NCBI GenBank assembly: GCA_902580945.1
Contig: CACHML010000005.1
Location: forward strand, 30,896-94,895
Length of the DNA: 64,000 nucleotides
Direction of reading: 5' to 3'
Origin: an uncultured Pelagibacteraceae bacterium
GTDB taxonomy: Bacteria; Pseudomonadota; Alphaproteobacteria; Pelagibacterales; Pelagibacteraceae
Positions 8,652 through 17,992 of this stretch are shown piece after piece (positions within the stretch are counted from its first letter, which is position 1; the number at the start of each line of letters is the position of its first letter). The notes below the pieces were generated by a model. That model saw only the letters and a program-made list of their open reading frames with translations. It made no database searches and was not told where the DNA came from. A program made the position numbers and the translations under genes.

Positions 8652-9818
8652 TTAGGCACTTCTATATAGTTTAGTCATAACAAATTCTTTATGACCCAGA
8701 GCTTCTGCACAAGTTAATCTTCCATTTGCTACCCTTAAAGTTGATTTGATTAACTCATCACCAGCTTGACTTAAATTCATCTCCCTAGACAAAATTTTTG
8801 ATACGTCAACATCAATATGTTCACTCATAGTTTTTGCAGTTAGTGGGTTTGCAGTTAACTTTATTACAGGCTCAATTGGATTTCCAATAATATTTCCTTG
8901 TCCTGTTGGAAATAAATGAATGTTAAAGCCACCTGCGGCTTGCAAAGTTACACATTCAGCTGCAGCTGATGAAGTATCCATAAAGTATAAACCAGCACCT
9001 TTTGTTGGTTCCTCTGCTGGCTCTAAAACATCAATAAATTGGCATCCACCAATCTTTTGAAAGTTTCCAAAAGCTTTTTCCTCAATAGTTGTTAATCCAC
9101 CAGCTATATTTCCTGCTGTAGGTTGACTTTCGGAAAGGTCATCAGTTGCTTCTTTAAGAATAAAATCATTATAATCGTTCCAAGTTTTTTTGAATTTTGC
9201 TTGTGCCTCAGGCGTTTTTCCTCTTTTCTCACAAACTGTTTCAGCACCTGTTAGTTCAGAAGTTTCTCCAAAACATAAATGAACACCTAGCGGCTCTAAT
9301 TTATCCATAAGGTTACCAACCGTTGGATTAGAAGCTAATCCAGATGTAGTATCAGACTCACCACATTTAACTGAAATCCATAAATCGCTCAATGGACATT
9401 CCTCTCTTTGTTTCTCAGACGCCCATATTGAAAATTCTTGTGCTTTTTTTGATACTTTTGCAATTGTATCAATATCACCCACACCTTCTATACTAAAACC
9501 TTCAACTGGTTTTCCAGTAGTTGCAATCGCATCAACAATTCTTTTTGTCCACTTAGGCTCAATCCCTATTACTATCACTGCTGCTACATTCGGATTTTTT
9601 CCTGTTCCAATCATTGTTCTAAAGTGTAGTTCTAGATCAGCACCAAATTGTAATCGCCCATAAGAGTGAGGTAACGCTATAGTACCTTTAATATTATTTG
9701 CTACAGCTTCAGCACAAGCATTTGAAATATCATCGACAGGTAGAATTATAACATGATTACGTGTCCCAGCTCTTCCGTTTTCTCTTTTATATCCTAAAAA
9801 ACTTTTTGGAATTTCCAT
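8652..9818 (-). CDS. suyB: UxaA-type lyase large subunit, probable sulfolactate sulfo-lyase beta
   Basis: The 388 residues match the C-terminal domain of the UxaA (altronate dehydratase) family: an N-terminal [13 protein letters not shown] segment, [24 protein letters not shown] near residue 150 and a [12 protein letters not shown] segment near 310. SuyAB removes sulfite from (R)-3-sulfolactate to give pyruvate, using iron. The substrate cannot be told from the fold, but a separate small SAF subunit next door, together with xsc and aprBA, favours sulfolactate over altronate or galactarate. It starts 3 bases after suyA ends. Confidence 0.78.
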   Translation of the reverse strand: MEIPKSFLGYKRENGRAGTRNHVIILPVDDISNACAEAVANNIKGTIALPHSYGRLQFGADLELHFRTMIGTGKNPNVAAVIVIGIEPKWTKRIVDAIATTGKPVEGFSIEGVGDIDTIAKVSKKAQEFSIWASEKQREECPLSDLWISVKCGESDTTSGLASNPTVGNLMDKLEPLGVHLCFGETSELTGAETVCEKRGKTPEAQAKFKKTWNDYNDFILKEATDDLSESQPTAGNIAGGLTTIEEKAFGNFQKIGGCQFIDVLEPAEEPTKGAGLYFMDTSSAAAECVTLQAAGGFNIHLFPTGQGNIIGNPIEPVIKLTANPLTAKTMSEHIDVDVSKILSREMNLSQAGDELIKSTLRVANGRLTCAEALGHKEFVMTKLYRSA

Positions 9819-9821
9819 ATA

Positions 9822-10109
9822 TTACCACTTTTTTGTTTTTACATTGTGAACATGAACATGTTCACCTTTTTTAATATTTTTTACTACTTTTCCAATATCA
9901 TGTCCGTATTTTAATATCGTATCGCCTTCATTTAGATCAACCATTGCAATTTTATGACCTAAAGGTATTTCATCTTTTGATTGAATTGATACAGATTTAT
10001 CATTCTCCATTATCCAGCAGTTGCAGTCTTGATTTGGCTTTATTTTTTCAATAACTACAACACCTACATTATCTTTTTCATCATGAATTATTATATCTGT
10101 ATTAGACAT
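9822..10109 (-). CDS. suyA: SAF-domain small subunit, probable sulfolactate sulfo-lyase alpha
   Basis: This 95-residue protein is a lone SAF domain of the UxaA N-terminal type, with an IPLGHKIAMVDLNEGDTILKYG-like core (residues 48-69) and a VHVHNV segment near its end. In the SuyAB enzyme the small subunit pairs with the UxaA-C large subunit to cleave the C-S bond of sulfolactate. It is the first gene of a two-gene minus-strand operon and diverges from xsc across a 90-base control region. Split-gene UxaA homologues for sugar acids exist, so the substrate is inferred from the neighbours. Confidence 0.78.
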   Translation of the reverse strand: MSNTDIIIHDEKDNVGVVVIEKIKPNQDCNCWIMENDKSVSIQSKDEIPLGHKIAMVDLNEGDTILKYGHDIGKVVKNIKKGEHVHVHNVKTKKW

Positions 10110-10126
10110 TGTGACGATTTCTTTAT

Positions 10127-10154
10127 TTGAAATTTGAGCAATCTTATATATTAA
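10127..10154 (+). promoter_or_regulatory. Candidate promoter for xsc
   Basis: TTGAAA at 10127-10132 is followed after 16 bases by TATTAA at 10149-10154, about 45 bases before the xsc ATG, in the divergent suyA/xsc gap. An AGAAAGG ribosome binding site precedes the ATG. AT-richness makes chance matches likely. Confidence 0.35.
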
Positions 10155-10199
10155 TCGGACACTTTAACAAATAAAAAAAGAATTAAGAAAGGCTGTACT

Positions 10200-11981
10200 A
10201 TGACCAAAATGACTACAGAAGAAGCATTTATTAAAGTTCTTCAAATGCATGGAATTGAACACTCATTTGGAATAATAGGTTCAGCTTTTATGGCAATATC
10301 TGATTTATTTCCTAAAGCAGGAATTACTTTTTGGGATGTGGCGCATGAAACTAATGGTGGTTTAATCGCAGATGGGTATACACGAGCGACTGGAAAAATG
10401 TCAATGGTTATTGCTCAAAATGGGCCAGGAATTACAGGATTAGTTACGCCAATTAAAACAGCTTATTGGAACCATACCCCATTACTTTTAGTAACTCCAC
10501 AAGCTGCAAATAAAACTATGGGGCAAGGTGGTTTTCAGGAAGTTGAGCAAATGAATTTGTTTAAAGATATGGTTTGCTACCAAGAAGAAGTCAGAGATCC
10601 CTCAAGAATGGCAGAAGTATTAAACAGAGTAATCGAAAAAGCTTTTAGGGGATCAGCTCCAGCTCAAATAAATGTTCCCAGAGATTATTGGACTCAGGTT
10701 ATAGATATTGAATTACCTCCAATCGTAAGATTTGAAAGACAAGGTGGAGGTAAAGAAGCAATTGAAAAAGCTGCAAAACTATTATCAGACGCAAAATTTC
10801 CAGTAATATTATCGGGAGCTGGAGTTGTAATTGGCAATGCAATAGAAGATTGTAAAAAACTTGCAGAAAAGTTAGACGCACCAGTTTGTAATGGATATCA
10901 ACATAATGATAGCTTTCCTGGGAGTCACCCTTTAGCAGTTGGACCTTTAGGCTACAATGGATCTAAAGCTGGTATGGAATTAATTTCAAAGGCTGATGTT
11001 GTTTTAGCATTAGGAACTAGACTAAATCCATTTTCTACATTACCAGGATATGGAATTGATTATTGGCCAAAAAATGCAAAGATTATTCAGGTTGATATGA
11101 ATCCAGATAGAATAGGTTTAACCAAAAAAGTTACGGTTGGAATTTGTGGTGACGCTAAAATGGTTTCTCAACAAATTCTAGAAAAATTATCATCTTCTGC
11201 AGGTGATATTGGTAGAGAAGAAAGAAAAAACTTAATTCATAAAACAAAATCAGCATGGCTACAAACACTAACTGGTTTAGATCATGAAGAGGATGATCCA
11301 GGAACAGTTTGGAATAAAGAGGCAAGGGAAAGAGATGCAGATAGAATGTCACCTAGGCAAGCATGGAGAGCTATTCAAGCAGGGATGCCTGAAGATGTTA
11401 TTATTTCAAGCGACATAGGAAATAATTGTGCAATAGGAAATGCTTATCCGACATTTGAAAAGCCACGAAAATATTTAGCACCAGGCCTATTTGGACCATG
11501 TGGTTATGGTTTTCCATCTATTTTAGGCGCAAAGATTGGCTGTCCAGATACCCCAGTGATTGGTTTTGCAGGAGATGGAGCATTTGGTATTAGTATGAAT
11601 GAAATGAGTTCCTGTGCAAGGAAGGAATGGCCTTCAATAACCATGGTAATTTTTAGAAATTACCAGTGGGGAGCTGAGAAAAGGAACTCAATTTTGTGGT
11701 TTGATGATAATTTTGTAGGTACAGAATTAGATCCAGAATTAAGTTATGCTAAGGTTGCTAATGCATGTGGTCTAAAAGGCGTAACAGTTAAGAATATGGA
11801 AGAAACAACCGAAGCAATTAAACAGTCATGTGAAGACCAGAAGAAGGGCATTACTACGTTTATTGAAGTAATTTTAAATCAGGAACTTGGTGAACCGTTT
11901 AGAAGAGATGCAATGAAAAAACCAGTGAAGGTAGCTGGTATTAATAAAGCAGACATGAAACCTCAAAAAAGTTTAAATTAG
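10200..11981 (+). CDS. xsc: Sulfoacetaldehyde acetyltransferase
   Basis: The 593-residue thiamine-diphosphate enzyme has an N-terminal PYR domain with an HETNGGLIADGYTRATG segment (residues about 60-76), a central domain, and a C-terminal PP domain with GFAGDGAFGIS (about 457) and the diphosphate/Mg site ending near NYQWGAEKRN. Xsc converts sulfoacetaldehyde and phosphate to acetyl phosphate and sulfite, the key C-S cleavage in taurine, isethionate and sulfoacetate breakdown. The N-terminal IIGSAFM and QGGFQEVEQM segments fit Xsc rather than acetolactate synthase. The sulfite could pass to AprBA or the TauE exporter nearby. A phosphate acetyltransferase gene is not in the window. Confidence 0.92.
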   Translation: MTKMTTEEAFIKVLQMHGIEHSFGIIGSAFMAISDLFPKAGITFWDVAHETNGGLIADGYTRATGKMSMVIAQNGPGITGLVTPIKTAYWNHTPLLLVTPQAANKTMGQGGFQEVEQMNLFKDMVCYQEEVRDPSRMAEVLNRVIEKAFRGSAPAQINVPRDYWTQVIDIELPPIVRFERQGGGKEAIEKAAKLLSDAKFPVILSGAGVVIGNAIEDCKKLAEKLDAPVCNGYQHNDSFPGSHPLAVGPLGYNGSKAGMELISKADVVLALGTRLNPFSTLPGYGIDYWPKNAKIIQVDMNPDRIGLTKKVTVGICGDAKMVSQQILEKLSSSAGDIGREERKNLIHKTKSAWLQTLTGLDHEEDDPGTVWNKEARERDADRMSPRQAWRAIQAGMPEDVIISSDIGNNCAIGNAYPTFEKPRKYLAPGLFGPCGYGFPSILGAKIGCPDTPVIGFAGDGAFGISMNEMSSCARKEWPSITMVIFRNYQWGAEKRNSILWFDDNFVGTELDPELSYAKVANACGLKGVTVKNMEETTEAIKQSCEDQKKGITTFIEVILNQELGEPFRRDAMKKPVKVAGINKADMKPQKSLN

Positions 11982-12031
11982 ATAAATAAATTTAACTTCT
12001 TAAAATCATCATAAATCTATATATTAAATTC

Positions 12032-12421
12032 ATGGACTATAATGATATAAAAATTGGATCAAATCGAAGTTTTGGAATTGTATTTTTTATTGTTTTTTTA
12101 ATCATCTCAATCTATCCAATGCTAAATAATGAGAATATAAGAATTTGGTCATTAATAATTTCATTTATTTTTTTAGTATTAGGAATATTTAACTCAAAAT
12201 TATTAAATCCAATTAACAAAATTTGGTTTAAATTAGGTTTAATTTTAGGAAAAATTGTTTCACCAATTGTAATGGGAATTATTTTTTTTTTCGTCGTGAC
12301 ACCAATTGCATTATTAATGAAGATATTACAAAAAGATTTACTTAATTTAAAATTTAACAAAAATAATACGTATTGGATTGAAAAGTCAGGCCCTAAAAGT
12401 AAAATGAAAAATCAATTTTAA
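12032..12421 (+). CDS. SxtJ-like small membrane protein
   Basis: The 129-residue protein has four hydrophobic helices (about residues 13-31, 37-55, 66-82 and 84-97) and a polar C-terminal tail. It resembles the SxtJ family that is commonly found beside NodU/CmcH carbamoyltransferases, with a DUF5989 protein between them, exactly as here. The biochemical role of this family is not known; a membrane anchor or transport partner for the carbamoylated product is a reasonable guess. The DUF5989-like ORF begins 4 bases after its stop. Confidence 0.7.
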   Translation: MDYNDIKIGSNRSFGIVFFIVFLIISIYPMLNNENIRIWSLIISFIFLVLGIFNSKLLNPINKIWFKLGLILGKIVSPIVMGIIFFFVVTPIALLMKILQKDLLNLKFNKNNTYWIEKSGPKSKMKNQF

Positions 12422-12424
12422 TTT

Positions 12425-12574
12425 ATGAGTTTTATTAAAGAATTTTGGGAGTTTTTGAAAGTTAGAAAAAAATATTGGTTGCTTCCAATTATATTAGTTC
12501 TAGTCTTATTTGGTGGTTTAATTGTACTTAGCCAAGGTTCAGCAGTTGCACCATTTATATATACAATTTTTTAA
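12425..12574 (+). CDS. DUF5989-like 49-residue membrane protein
   Basis: A 49-codon ORF runs from ATG at 12425 to TAA at 12572-12574 and fills the gap exactly: the carbamoyltransferase GTG is the next base. The product has a short amphipathic N-terminus with a basic RKKYW turn and one hydrophobic helix at about residues 18-36. Size, topology and place between an SxtJ-like gene and a carbamoyltransferase match the DUF5989 family. Function unknown. Small size makes it easy to miss in gene calls. Confidence 0.75.
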   Translation: MSFIKEFWEFLKVRKKYWLLPIILVLVLFGGLIVLSQGSAVAPFIYTIF

Positions 12575-14413
12575 GTGAGCTCTATTCTAGGAATTTCAGC
12601 TTTTTATCATGACAGCGCAGCTTGTTTATTAATAAATGGAAAAATTACTGCAGCTGCACAAGAGGAAAGATTTACTAGAATAAAACATGACTCAAACTAT
12701 CCGCATAATGCTGTAGAGTTTGTTTTAAATTATGCAAATTTAAAATTGAGTGAAATTGATCAAATAATTTTTTTTGAAAAACCTTTTTTAAAATTTGAAA
12801 GATTATTGGAAACATATGTTGCATTTGCACCAAAAGGTTTTTTTTCCTTTTCAAAAGCAATGCCTATTTGGATTAAAGAAAAACTATTTCAAAAAAATCT
12901 GCTTCAGAATAAATTAAAAAATCATGATGAGAATTATGATAAAAAAAAAGAAAATATCTATTTTTCAGACCATCATTTAAGTCACGCTGCAAGTGCTTTT
13001 TTTCCATCTCCATTTAATGAAGCTGTTGTAATTACTGCTGATGGCGTAGGAGAATGGGCTACTACTACTGTTGCTGTTGGTAAAAATAATGACCTTGAGA
13101 TAAAAAAAGAAATTCATTTTCCACATTCTCTTGGGCTTCTTTATTCAGCATTTACATATTACACAGGTTTTAAAGTAAATAGTGGTGAATATAAATTAAT
13201 GGGATTAGCTCCATATGGCAAACCAAATTATATAAATGATATTTTAAAAATAATTGATGTAAAAGAGGATGGAACTTTTAGACTTGATCAAAGTTATTTT
13301 AATTACGCTACAGGATTGACTATGACGAATAAAAAATTTGAAAAATTATTTGGACAAAAACCAAGAGATCCGAAATTTGATAGATTAACTCAATTTCATA
13401 TGGATATTGCATCATCAATCCAAAAATTAACTGAAGATATAATGTTAAAATTGGCCAGATCTGTGCAGAAAGAATATGGATTAAAAAATTTATGTCTTGC
13501 CGGAGGTGTTGCTTTGAACTGTGTAGCAAATGGGAAGATACTTAAAGAAAAAATTTTTGAAAATATTTGGGTTCAACCAGCTGCAGGTGACGCTGGAGGA
13601 GCTTTGGGCGCTGCTTTAGCTTTGTGGCATTTAGATCAAAACAATCCAAGAGTGGTTAATAAAAATGATGATATGTCTGGATCTTATTTAGGACCTGAAT
13701 ATTCTCAAGATGAAATTGAGAAAGAGTTGTCACGTATAGGTGCTGAATTTGAAACATTAAAGGAAGAAGAAATTATTAATAGGACATCTAAAGATTTATC
13801 CGAGGGTAATGCTGTTGGATGGTTTCAAGGTAGGATGGAATTTGGACCACGTGCTTTAGGAGGCAGATCAATATTAGGAGATCCAAGATCACCTAATATG
13901 CAAAAAAATTTAAATTTAAAAGTAAAATACAGAGAAAGCTTTAGACCATTTGCACCATCTATTTTATCCGATGATTTTAATAATTGGTTTGAGATGGATT
14001 CTGTTTCTCCCTATATGTTAATGGTTGCTAATGTAAGAAAAGAAAAATGCATTTTAATGTCAGAAGAAGATGAAAAATTGTTTGGTATTGAAAAACTTAA
14101 CGTGAAAAGATCCTCTGTCCCAGCAATTACACACGTAGATTATTCAGCGAGAATACAAACAGTTCATAAAAACACAAATCCAAAATATTATAAATTGATT
14201 TCTAAATTTAAAGAAATCACAGGATGTCCAATTTTAGTAAACACATCGTTTAACGTGAGGGGAGAACCAATAGTAAATACCCCAGAGGATGCATTTAATT
14301 GTTTTATGGGAACAGATTTAGATAAACTGGTCATAGGTAATTGTTATTTAGATAAAAATAATCAAAATATAAATTTAAAAAAAAATTATTTAAATAAATT
14401 CGAGTTAGACTAA
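12575..14413 (+). CDS. NodU/CmcH family carbamoyltransferase
   Basis: The 612-residue enzyme has the two-domain layout of the family: an N-terminal Kae1-like ATPase domain with GISAFYHDSAACLL at its start, DHHLSHAASAF near residue 133, ITADGVGEW near 155 and CLAGGVALNCVANGK near 310, then a YrdC-like C-terminal part with FQGRMEFGPRALGGRSIL near 418. It transfers a carbamoyl group from carbamoyl phosphate, through carbamoyl-AMP, to a hydroxyl on a sugar or secondary metabolite. The start is GTG at 12575, immediately after the DUF5989 stop. Lipopolysaccharide or glycan modification is the usual role; the acceptor is unknown. Confidence 0.9.
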   Translation: MSSILGISAFYHDSAACLLINGKITAAAQEERFTRIKHDSNYPHNAVEFVLNYANLKLSEIDQIIFFEKPFLKFERLLETYVAFAPKGFFSFSKAMPIWIKEKLFQKNLLQNKLKNHDENYDKKKENIYFSDHHLSHAASAFFPSPFNEAVVITADGVGEWATTTVAVGKNNDLEIKKEIHFPHSLGLLYSAFTYYTGFKVNSGEYKLMGLAPYGKPNYINDILKIIDVKEDGTFRLDQSYFNYATGLTMTNKKFEKLFGQKPRDPKFDRLTQFHMDIASSIQKLTEDIMLKLARSVQKEYGLKNLCLAGGVALNCVANGKILKEKIFENIWVQPAAGDAGGALGAALALWHLDQNNPRVVNKNDDMSGSYLGPEYSQDEIEKELSRIGAEFETLKEEEIINRTSKDLSEGNAVGWFQGRMEFGPRALGGRSILGDPRSPNMQKNLNLKVKYRESFRPFAPSILSDDFNNWFEMDSVSPYMLMVANVRKEKCILMSEEDEKLFGIEKLNVKRSSVPAITHVDYSARIQTVHKNTNPKYYKLISKFKEITGCPILVNTSFNVRGEPIVNTPEDAFNCFMGTDLDKLVIGNCYLDKNNQNINLKKNYLNKFELD

Positions 14414-15537
14414 AATTCAATACTTTCAATTATTTTTTTACTAACTAATTTATTCCCCTTTATGTTCCAATGGATGTCACCATAAATAAAATTTTCAAAT
14501 ATAAAATTTTTTAAATCCTCATTTTCTAAAAATACATCATAAATACTTAAAAAATTTATTTCATTTTCATTCGAAAATTTTCGCCAATAATTTTCGTGAT
14601 AATTATCTCCATAATAAATTTGTGTAGGCCACGGATAAACAATTAATGTTGATTTTATATTGTTATTTTTTAATAAATTAAATAGTTTTTCCAAGTAGAT
14701 TTCTGATTGTTTTAGACCTTTTTGAACTTTACTGAATTCCTCATCATTGAAAGTCCAAAATCCTCTGTCAATGTGGGTCATTTTATAAAACATAACATCA
14801 TCTCTTTTCACATTTAAAAAGTTTTTTTTAAGTTCTACAGATGCTTTATATTTTAATTTCAAATAGTTTTTTGTGATCTCAGTCTTATCAGACAAGATAC
14901 TAAAAAATCTAAACAAAACCGTGTTATCTCTTAAAAACCTTCCTAAAGAATAAAAAAGTTTTTTATGGATATGTTGTTTCTTTGCTACTTGAGCGGTCAA
15001 TATCTCTCCTTGATCATTGAATTTAATAAATAACTCATCCATAATATCTGACAAATCTAAAAAAATAAGTGCTTTATCAAACTTATAACCTTTATCTAAA
15101 TAGAACTTAGTTTTTTTATAATAAATACTTGGTGAATAAGATCCTACTGCAGAATTTAAGATCTCATATTTTTCGCCTAAAAAAACATCCAAGTTGCCTG
15201 CCACTGTATCTTCATAATTTAATCCAGAACCTTCAATAAATGAGTCACCAATTAATAATAGTCTTTTTTGTTTTTTGTTATCTTTTTTGATTAATCGAAT
15301 TTCTTTATCTCTGAAACCAAGTGAATTTGTAATTAATTTTGTTTTTAATACCCCACCCCATTTTTCCATTTTGTTAATATTTGGTAGTATCTTGTGATGA
15401 TAGTCACTCGATGATGTTCTCCACCATATATCGTCTTGGTTAGAATTAATCCAGTATTGTGTATTTTTAAAAAGAATTGCAGTAAATATAAAATCTAAAA
15501 TAATCAAAATAGAGAAAATTTTAAATATCTTTTTCAT
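14410..15537 (-). CDS. Membrane-anchored SGNH/GDSL hydrolase-like protein
   Basis: The 375-residue protein has an N-terminal signal anchor (about residues 4-24) followed by a periplasmic domain with the SGNH block I motif LLIGDSFIEGSG near residue 94 and a C-terminal DIHWNIKG segment near 356 carrying the Asp-x-x-His or D-x-H pair. Such proteins deacetylate, O-acetylate or hydrolyse esters on envelope glycans. It converges on the carbamoyltransferase with a 4-base overlap, so it is a separate transcript, but may act on the same surface polymer. The substrate is not determined. Confidence 0.75.
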   Translation of the reverse strand: MKKIFKIFSILIILDFIFTAILFKNTQYWINSNQDDIWWRTSSSDYHHKILPNINKMEKWGGVLKTKLITNSLGFRDKEIRLIKKDNKKQKRLLLIGDSFIEGSGLNYEDTVAGNLDVFLGEKYEILNSAVGSYSPSIYYKKTKFYLDKGYKFDKALIFLDLSDIMDELFIKFNDQGEILTAQVAKKQHIHKKLFYSLGRFLRDNTVLFRFFSILSDKTEITKNYLKLKYKASVELKKNFLNVKRDDVMFYKMTHIDRGFWTFNDEEFSKVQKGLKQSEIYLEKLFNLLKNNNIKSTLIVYPWPTQIYYGDNYHENYWRKFSNENEINFLSIYDVFLENEDLKNFIFENFIYGDIHWNIKGNKLVSKKIIESIEF

Positions 15538-15606
15538 AAAGCAAATTTTTTAATTATTAACTTTTTTCTAAAACATAGGTATACTACCAGATCAATAAAC
15601 TTCTTG

Positions 15607-15804
15607 ATGTACAAAAATTATAAAATATGGTTATTTTTTGGTGTAGCAGCAATATTTCTTTACTTAAGCGTAGGAAAATATGAGGAATTCAGCATTAAAA
15701 AATCTATTTCTGCCTGTGTTATTGCAAAAAGTAAATTAAAAAAAGACATGAGCCCTCAGGAGGCTAGAAAAGTTTGTGAAGTGGAAATTAAACAAAACAA
15801 GTGA
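15607..15804 (+). CDS. Unknown small membrane-anchored protein
   Basis: I chose ATG at 15607 rather than the TTG just before it. The 65-residue product has one N-terminal hydrophobic helix (about residues 8-21) and a charged remainder with two cysteines near residues 36 and 57, which could form a disulfide if the tail is periplasmic. Its stop overlaps the GTG of the alpha/beta hydrolase by 4 bases, so the pair is probably co-translated. No family is recognised. Confidence 0.6.
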   Translation: MYKNYKIWLFFGVAAIFLYLSVGKYEEFSIKKSISACVIAKSKLKKDMSPQEARKVCEVEIKQNK

Positions 15805-16730
15805 GATTTTTTTTTTATATATTTATATTAATCATATTTTTTTGTAATTTTTCTCTTTCTGATACAAGATTGGAAAAAGATTTAAAAAAACTCTCGAAAT
15901 ATAATTTTTTTGTTGATAGCTTAGGAAATCGATACGAATTAGATCAAAATATTGATAAAGATAAAACAATAATCTTAATTTATAGTCATGGAAGTGGGGG
16001 TTCAGAAAGAAAATTACAAAAATGTAATAAATCCTGGTGGCAAATTCCTCCAACCGTTTATCAATTGAATGGATTAAAAATTAAAGATTACACAATAAAA
16101 ACTTATCAACTGTGCAAAGGTGCAAGAGGATTCTCACAAAAAGATGGAGATTTATTCTGGAATACTTATGACAAAAATAACCAAGATGTAAACAGTGTTT
16201 TAGATCTCAAGGATGAAAATGGGGTATTATTAATTCAAAAATGGGAAGGGCCAATACAAGAAAAAGTTATAAAATTGAAGGTTGATGAATTTAAAGAGAA
16301 TGGTTTTAATAATATTGTTCTTTCAGGGCATTCAGCTGGTGGATGGGATTCTCTTGTTTTAAAATCAAATTTCCCATCGGAAATTGACGGTGTAATAGCA
16401 TTCCATCCTGCAAGATCTGGTAAATTTGCTAATACAAAGAAACCTGACAAAGGTTGGATAAATTGGAGAAATTATAAAATATCAATGATTAAAGTAGAAA
16501 AATTAGAAAATGTTTTAGTTTTTAGTCATGAAAAAGATAAATATGAAAATCCTGAAACATCTAAATTTTTATCTGATTCTGAAAATGTAACGTTTGTGGA
16601 TGTAAGCGATACCAATTGTAAAAAAAAATTAAAAACTGGTGGATGGCATGGAATAACTCTTACAAAGTGTTTTGCAAATAAAGACCCAAGAAGCAAAGAA
16701 ATAGTCAAATATTTAGAAAAATTGTTTTAA
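15801..16730 (+). CDS. Secreted alpha/beta hydrolase
   Basis: The 309-residue protein starts at GTG 15801 with a signal peptide (hydrophobic residues about 3-18). The nucleophile elbow GHSAGG places the catalytic serine at residue 178, and an oxyanion-type YSHGSGG segment lies near residue 57. A likely acid occurs after VFSHEKDKYE (about 240) and a late His in GGWHGIT near 288. It resembles dienelactone hydrolase-like or peptidase-like periplasmic esterases, with no firm substrate. It overlaps the TRAP DctM gene, which converges on it, by 4 bases. Confidence 0.75.
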   Translation: MRFFFYIFILIIFFCNFSLSDTRLEKDLKKLSKYNFFVDSLGNRYELDQNIDKDKTIILIYSHGSGGSERKLQKCNKSWWQIPPTVYQLNGLKIKDYTIKTYQLCKGARGFSQKDGDLFWNTYDKNNQDVNSVLDLKDENGVLLIQKWEGPIQEKVIKLKVDEFKENGFNNIVLSGHSAGGWDSLVLKSNFPSEIDGVIAFHPARSGKFANTKKPDKGWINWRNYKISMIKVEKLENVLVFSHEKDKYENPETSKFLSDSENVTFVDVSDTNCKKKLKTGGWHGITLTKCFANKDPRSKEIVKYLEKLF

Positions 16731-17992
16731 ATTAAACTTGGCAACCAAGTAGAAAATATAGGAAATAAGATCATCAGTATTCCATAAATAATTCCAACAA
16801 TTGTAAATAATGGAACCTCTTTAAATGCATTAGCAGGATTTTCTTTTATAACTCCAGCAGCAGTGTATATACCAACACACACTGGCGGGGTGATCATTCC
16901 TATTCCAGCAAAAGCAACAAATACTACATAGAGATGCAATAAACTTTGATCAAAAGACAATGTTAATGCAGCAAATATTGGAACAGTTAAATAAAATACT
17001 GGAACTATTTCAATAAAAGTTCCCAGTATCAAACATATTGTACCCAACATTATCCAGAATAAATTTACACTTACACCCATATCTGTAAAGTACGTTATAA
17101 TTTTTTGAGGTGCTTGTGTATAAGTTAGCACGACACTTAAAAAAGTAGCTGTCGCAATGATAGAAAATATAACAGCGGTTATAATTGCTGTATCTTTCAA
17201 GCAACTTAATAAAGATGAAAAAGTTAATTCTCTATAAATTAAAAAACCTATGGTTACTGCATAAACTCCTGCTATTGCCGCTGACTCTGATGGAGTTAAA
17301 AAACCTGCATATATCCCACCCAGAATTATAATTGGAGTTATTAAAGCTGGTAATGCAGCAACAAAAGAACTAAATCTTTCTTTAATAGTTGCTTTTCTAT
17401 CTGTTCTTATGTGTCTGCATTTAAATAGAACTAATAAAACCATTAAAATTAAAAGAATAATTCCTGGTATTACTCCAGCAGCAAATGTTTTTGAGACCGG
17501 GACATATGTAAGTGCACTAAATAAAATTGCTGCATTTGATGGTGGAATTAAAGCCTCTAGTAATGCAGCCGATGCGGCTAGAACAACCACAAATGGAGTA
17601 GGGTAGCCTTGCTCGATCATTTTAGGCATCATAATTGTTCCTACTGCAGTAATTGCAGCTAAAATAGATCCACAGAATGCTGCAAAGAAACCCATTGCAA
17701 TGACCATCGCAACTCCAAGGCCTCCTGGCCAATGACCGACCAATGTAGTTGCAAATTTTACGAGTCTTAGCGCTGCACCTCCCTTAAGCATAGCCATTCC
17801 ACTGAATATAAATAGTGGAACAGCTATAAGCACATGTTTTGTTAAAGCACCAAATGAAACTTGTATCAAAACAGACCATGGAAGATTAAGTCCACTAATA
17901 GCCGCTATAGAACTACCTAATCCAAAAACTAAAAAAATTGGGACTGAAAGGACTAAAGTGACCAAAGATAATATTGATGCAATGCCAAACAT
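16727..17992 (-). CDS. dctM: TRAP transporter large membrane subunit (cluster A)
   Basis: The 421-residue protein has about twelve hydrophobic segments and DctM landmarks: VPLFIFSGMAML near residue 58, GGLGVAMVIAMGFFAAFCGS near 90-110 and a conserved LIPPSNAAIL segment near 150. DctM carries the substrate path of a sodium-driven TRAP importer together with DctQ and DctP. It abuts the small subunit gene with no gap, in the order P-Q-M. The substrate is unknown; the neighbouring genes are not clearly metabolic partners. Confidence 0.9.
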   Translation of the reverse strand: MFGIASILSLVTLVLSVPIFLVFGLGSSIAAISGLNLPWSVLIQVSFGALTKHVLIAVPLFIFSGMAMLKGGAALRLVKFATTLVGHWPGGLGVAMVIAMGFFAAFCGSILAAITAVGTIMMPKMIEQGYPTPFVVVLAASAALLEALIPPSNAAILFSALTYVPVSKTFAAGVIPGIILLILMVLLVLFKCRHIRTDRKATIKERFSSFVAALPALITPIIILGGIYAGFLTPSESAAIAGVYAVTIGFLIYRELTFSSLLSCLKDTAIITAVIFSIIATATFLSVVLTYTQAPQKIITYFTDMGVSVNLFWIMLGTICLILGTFIEIVPVFYLTVPIFAALTLSFDQSLLHLYVVFVAFAGIGMITPPVCVGIYTAAGVIKENPANAFKEVPLFTIVGIIYGILMILFPIFSTWLPSLI

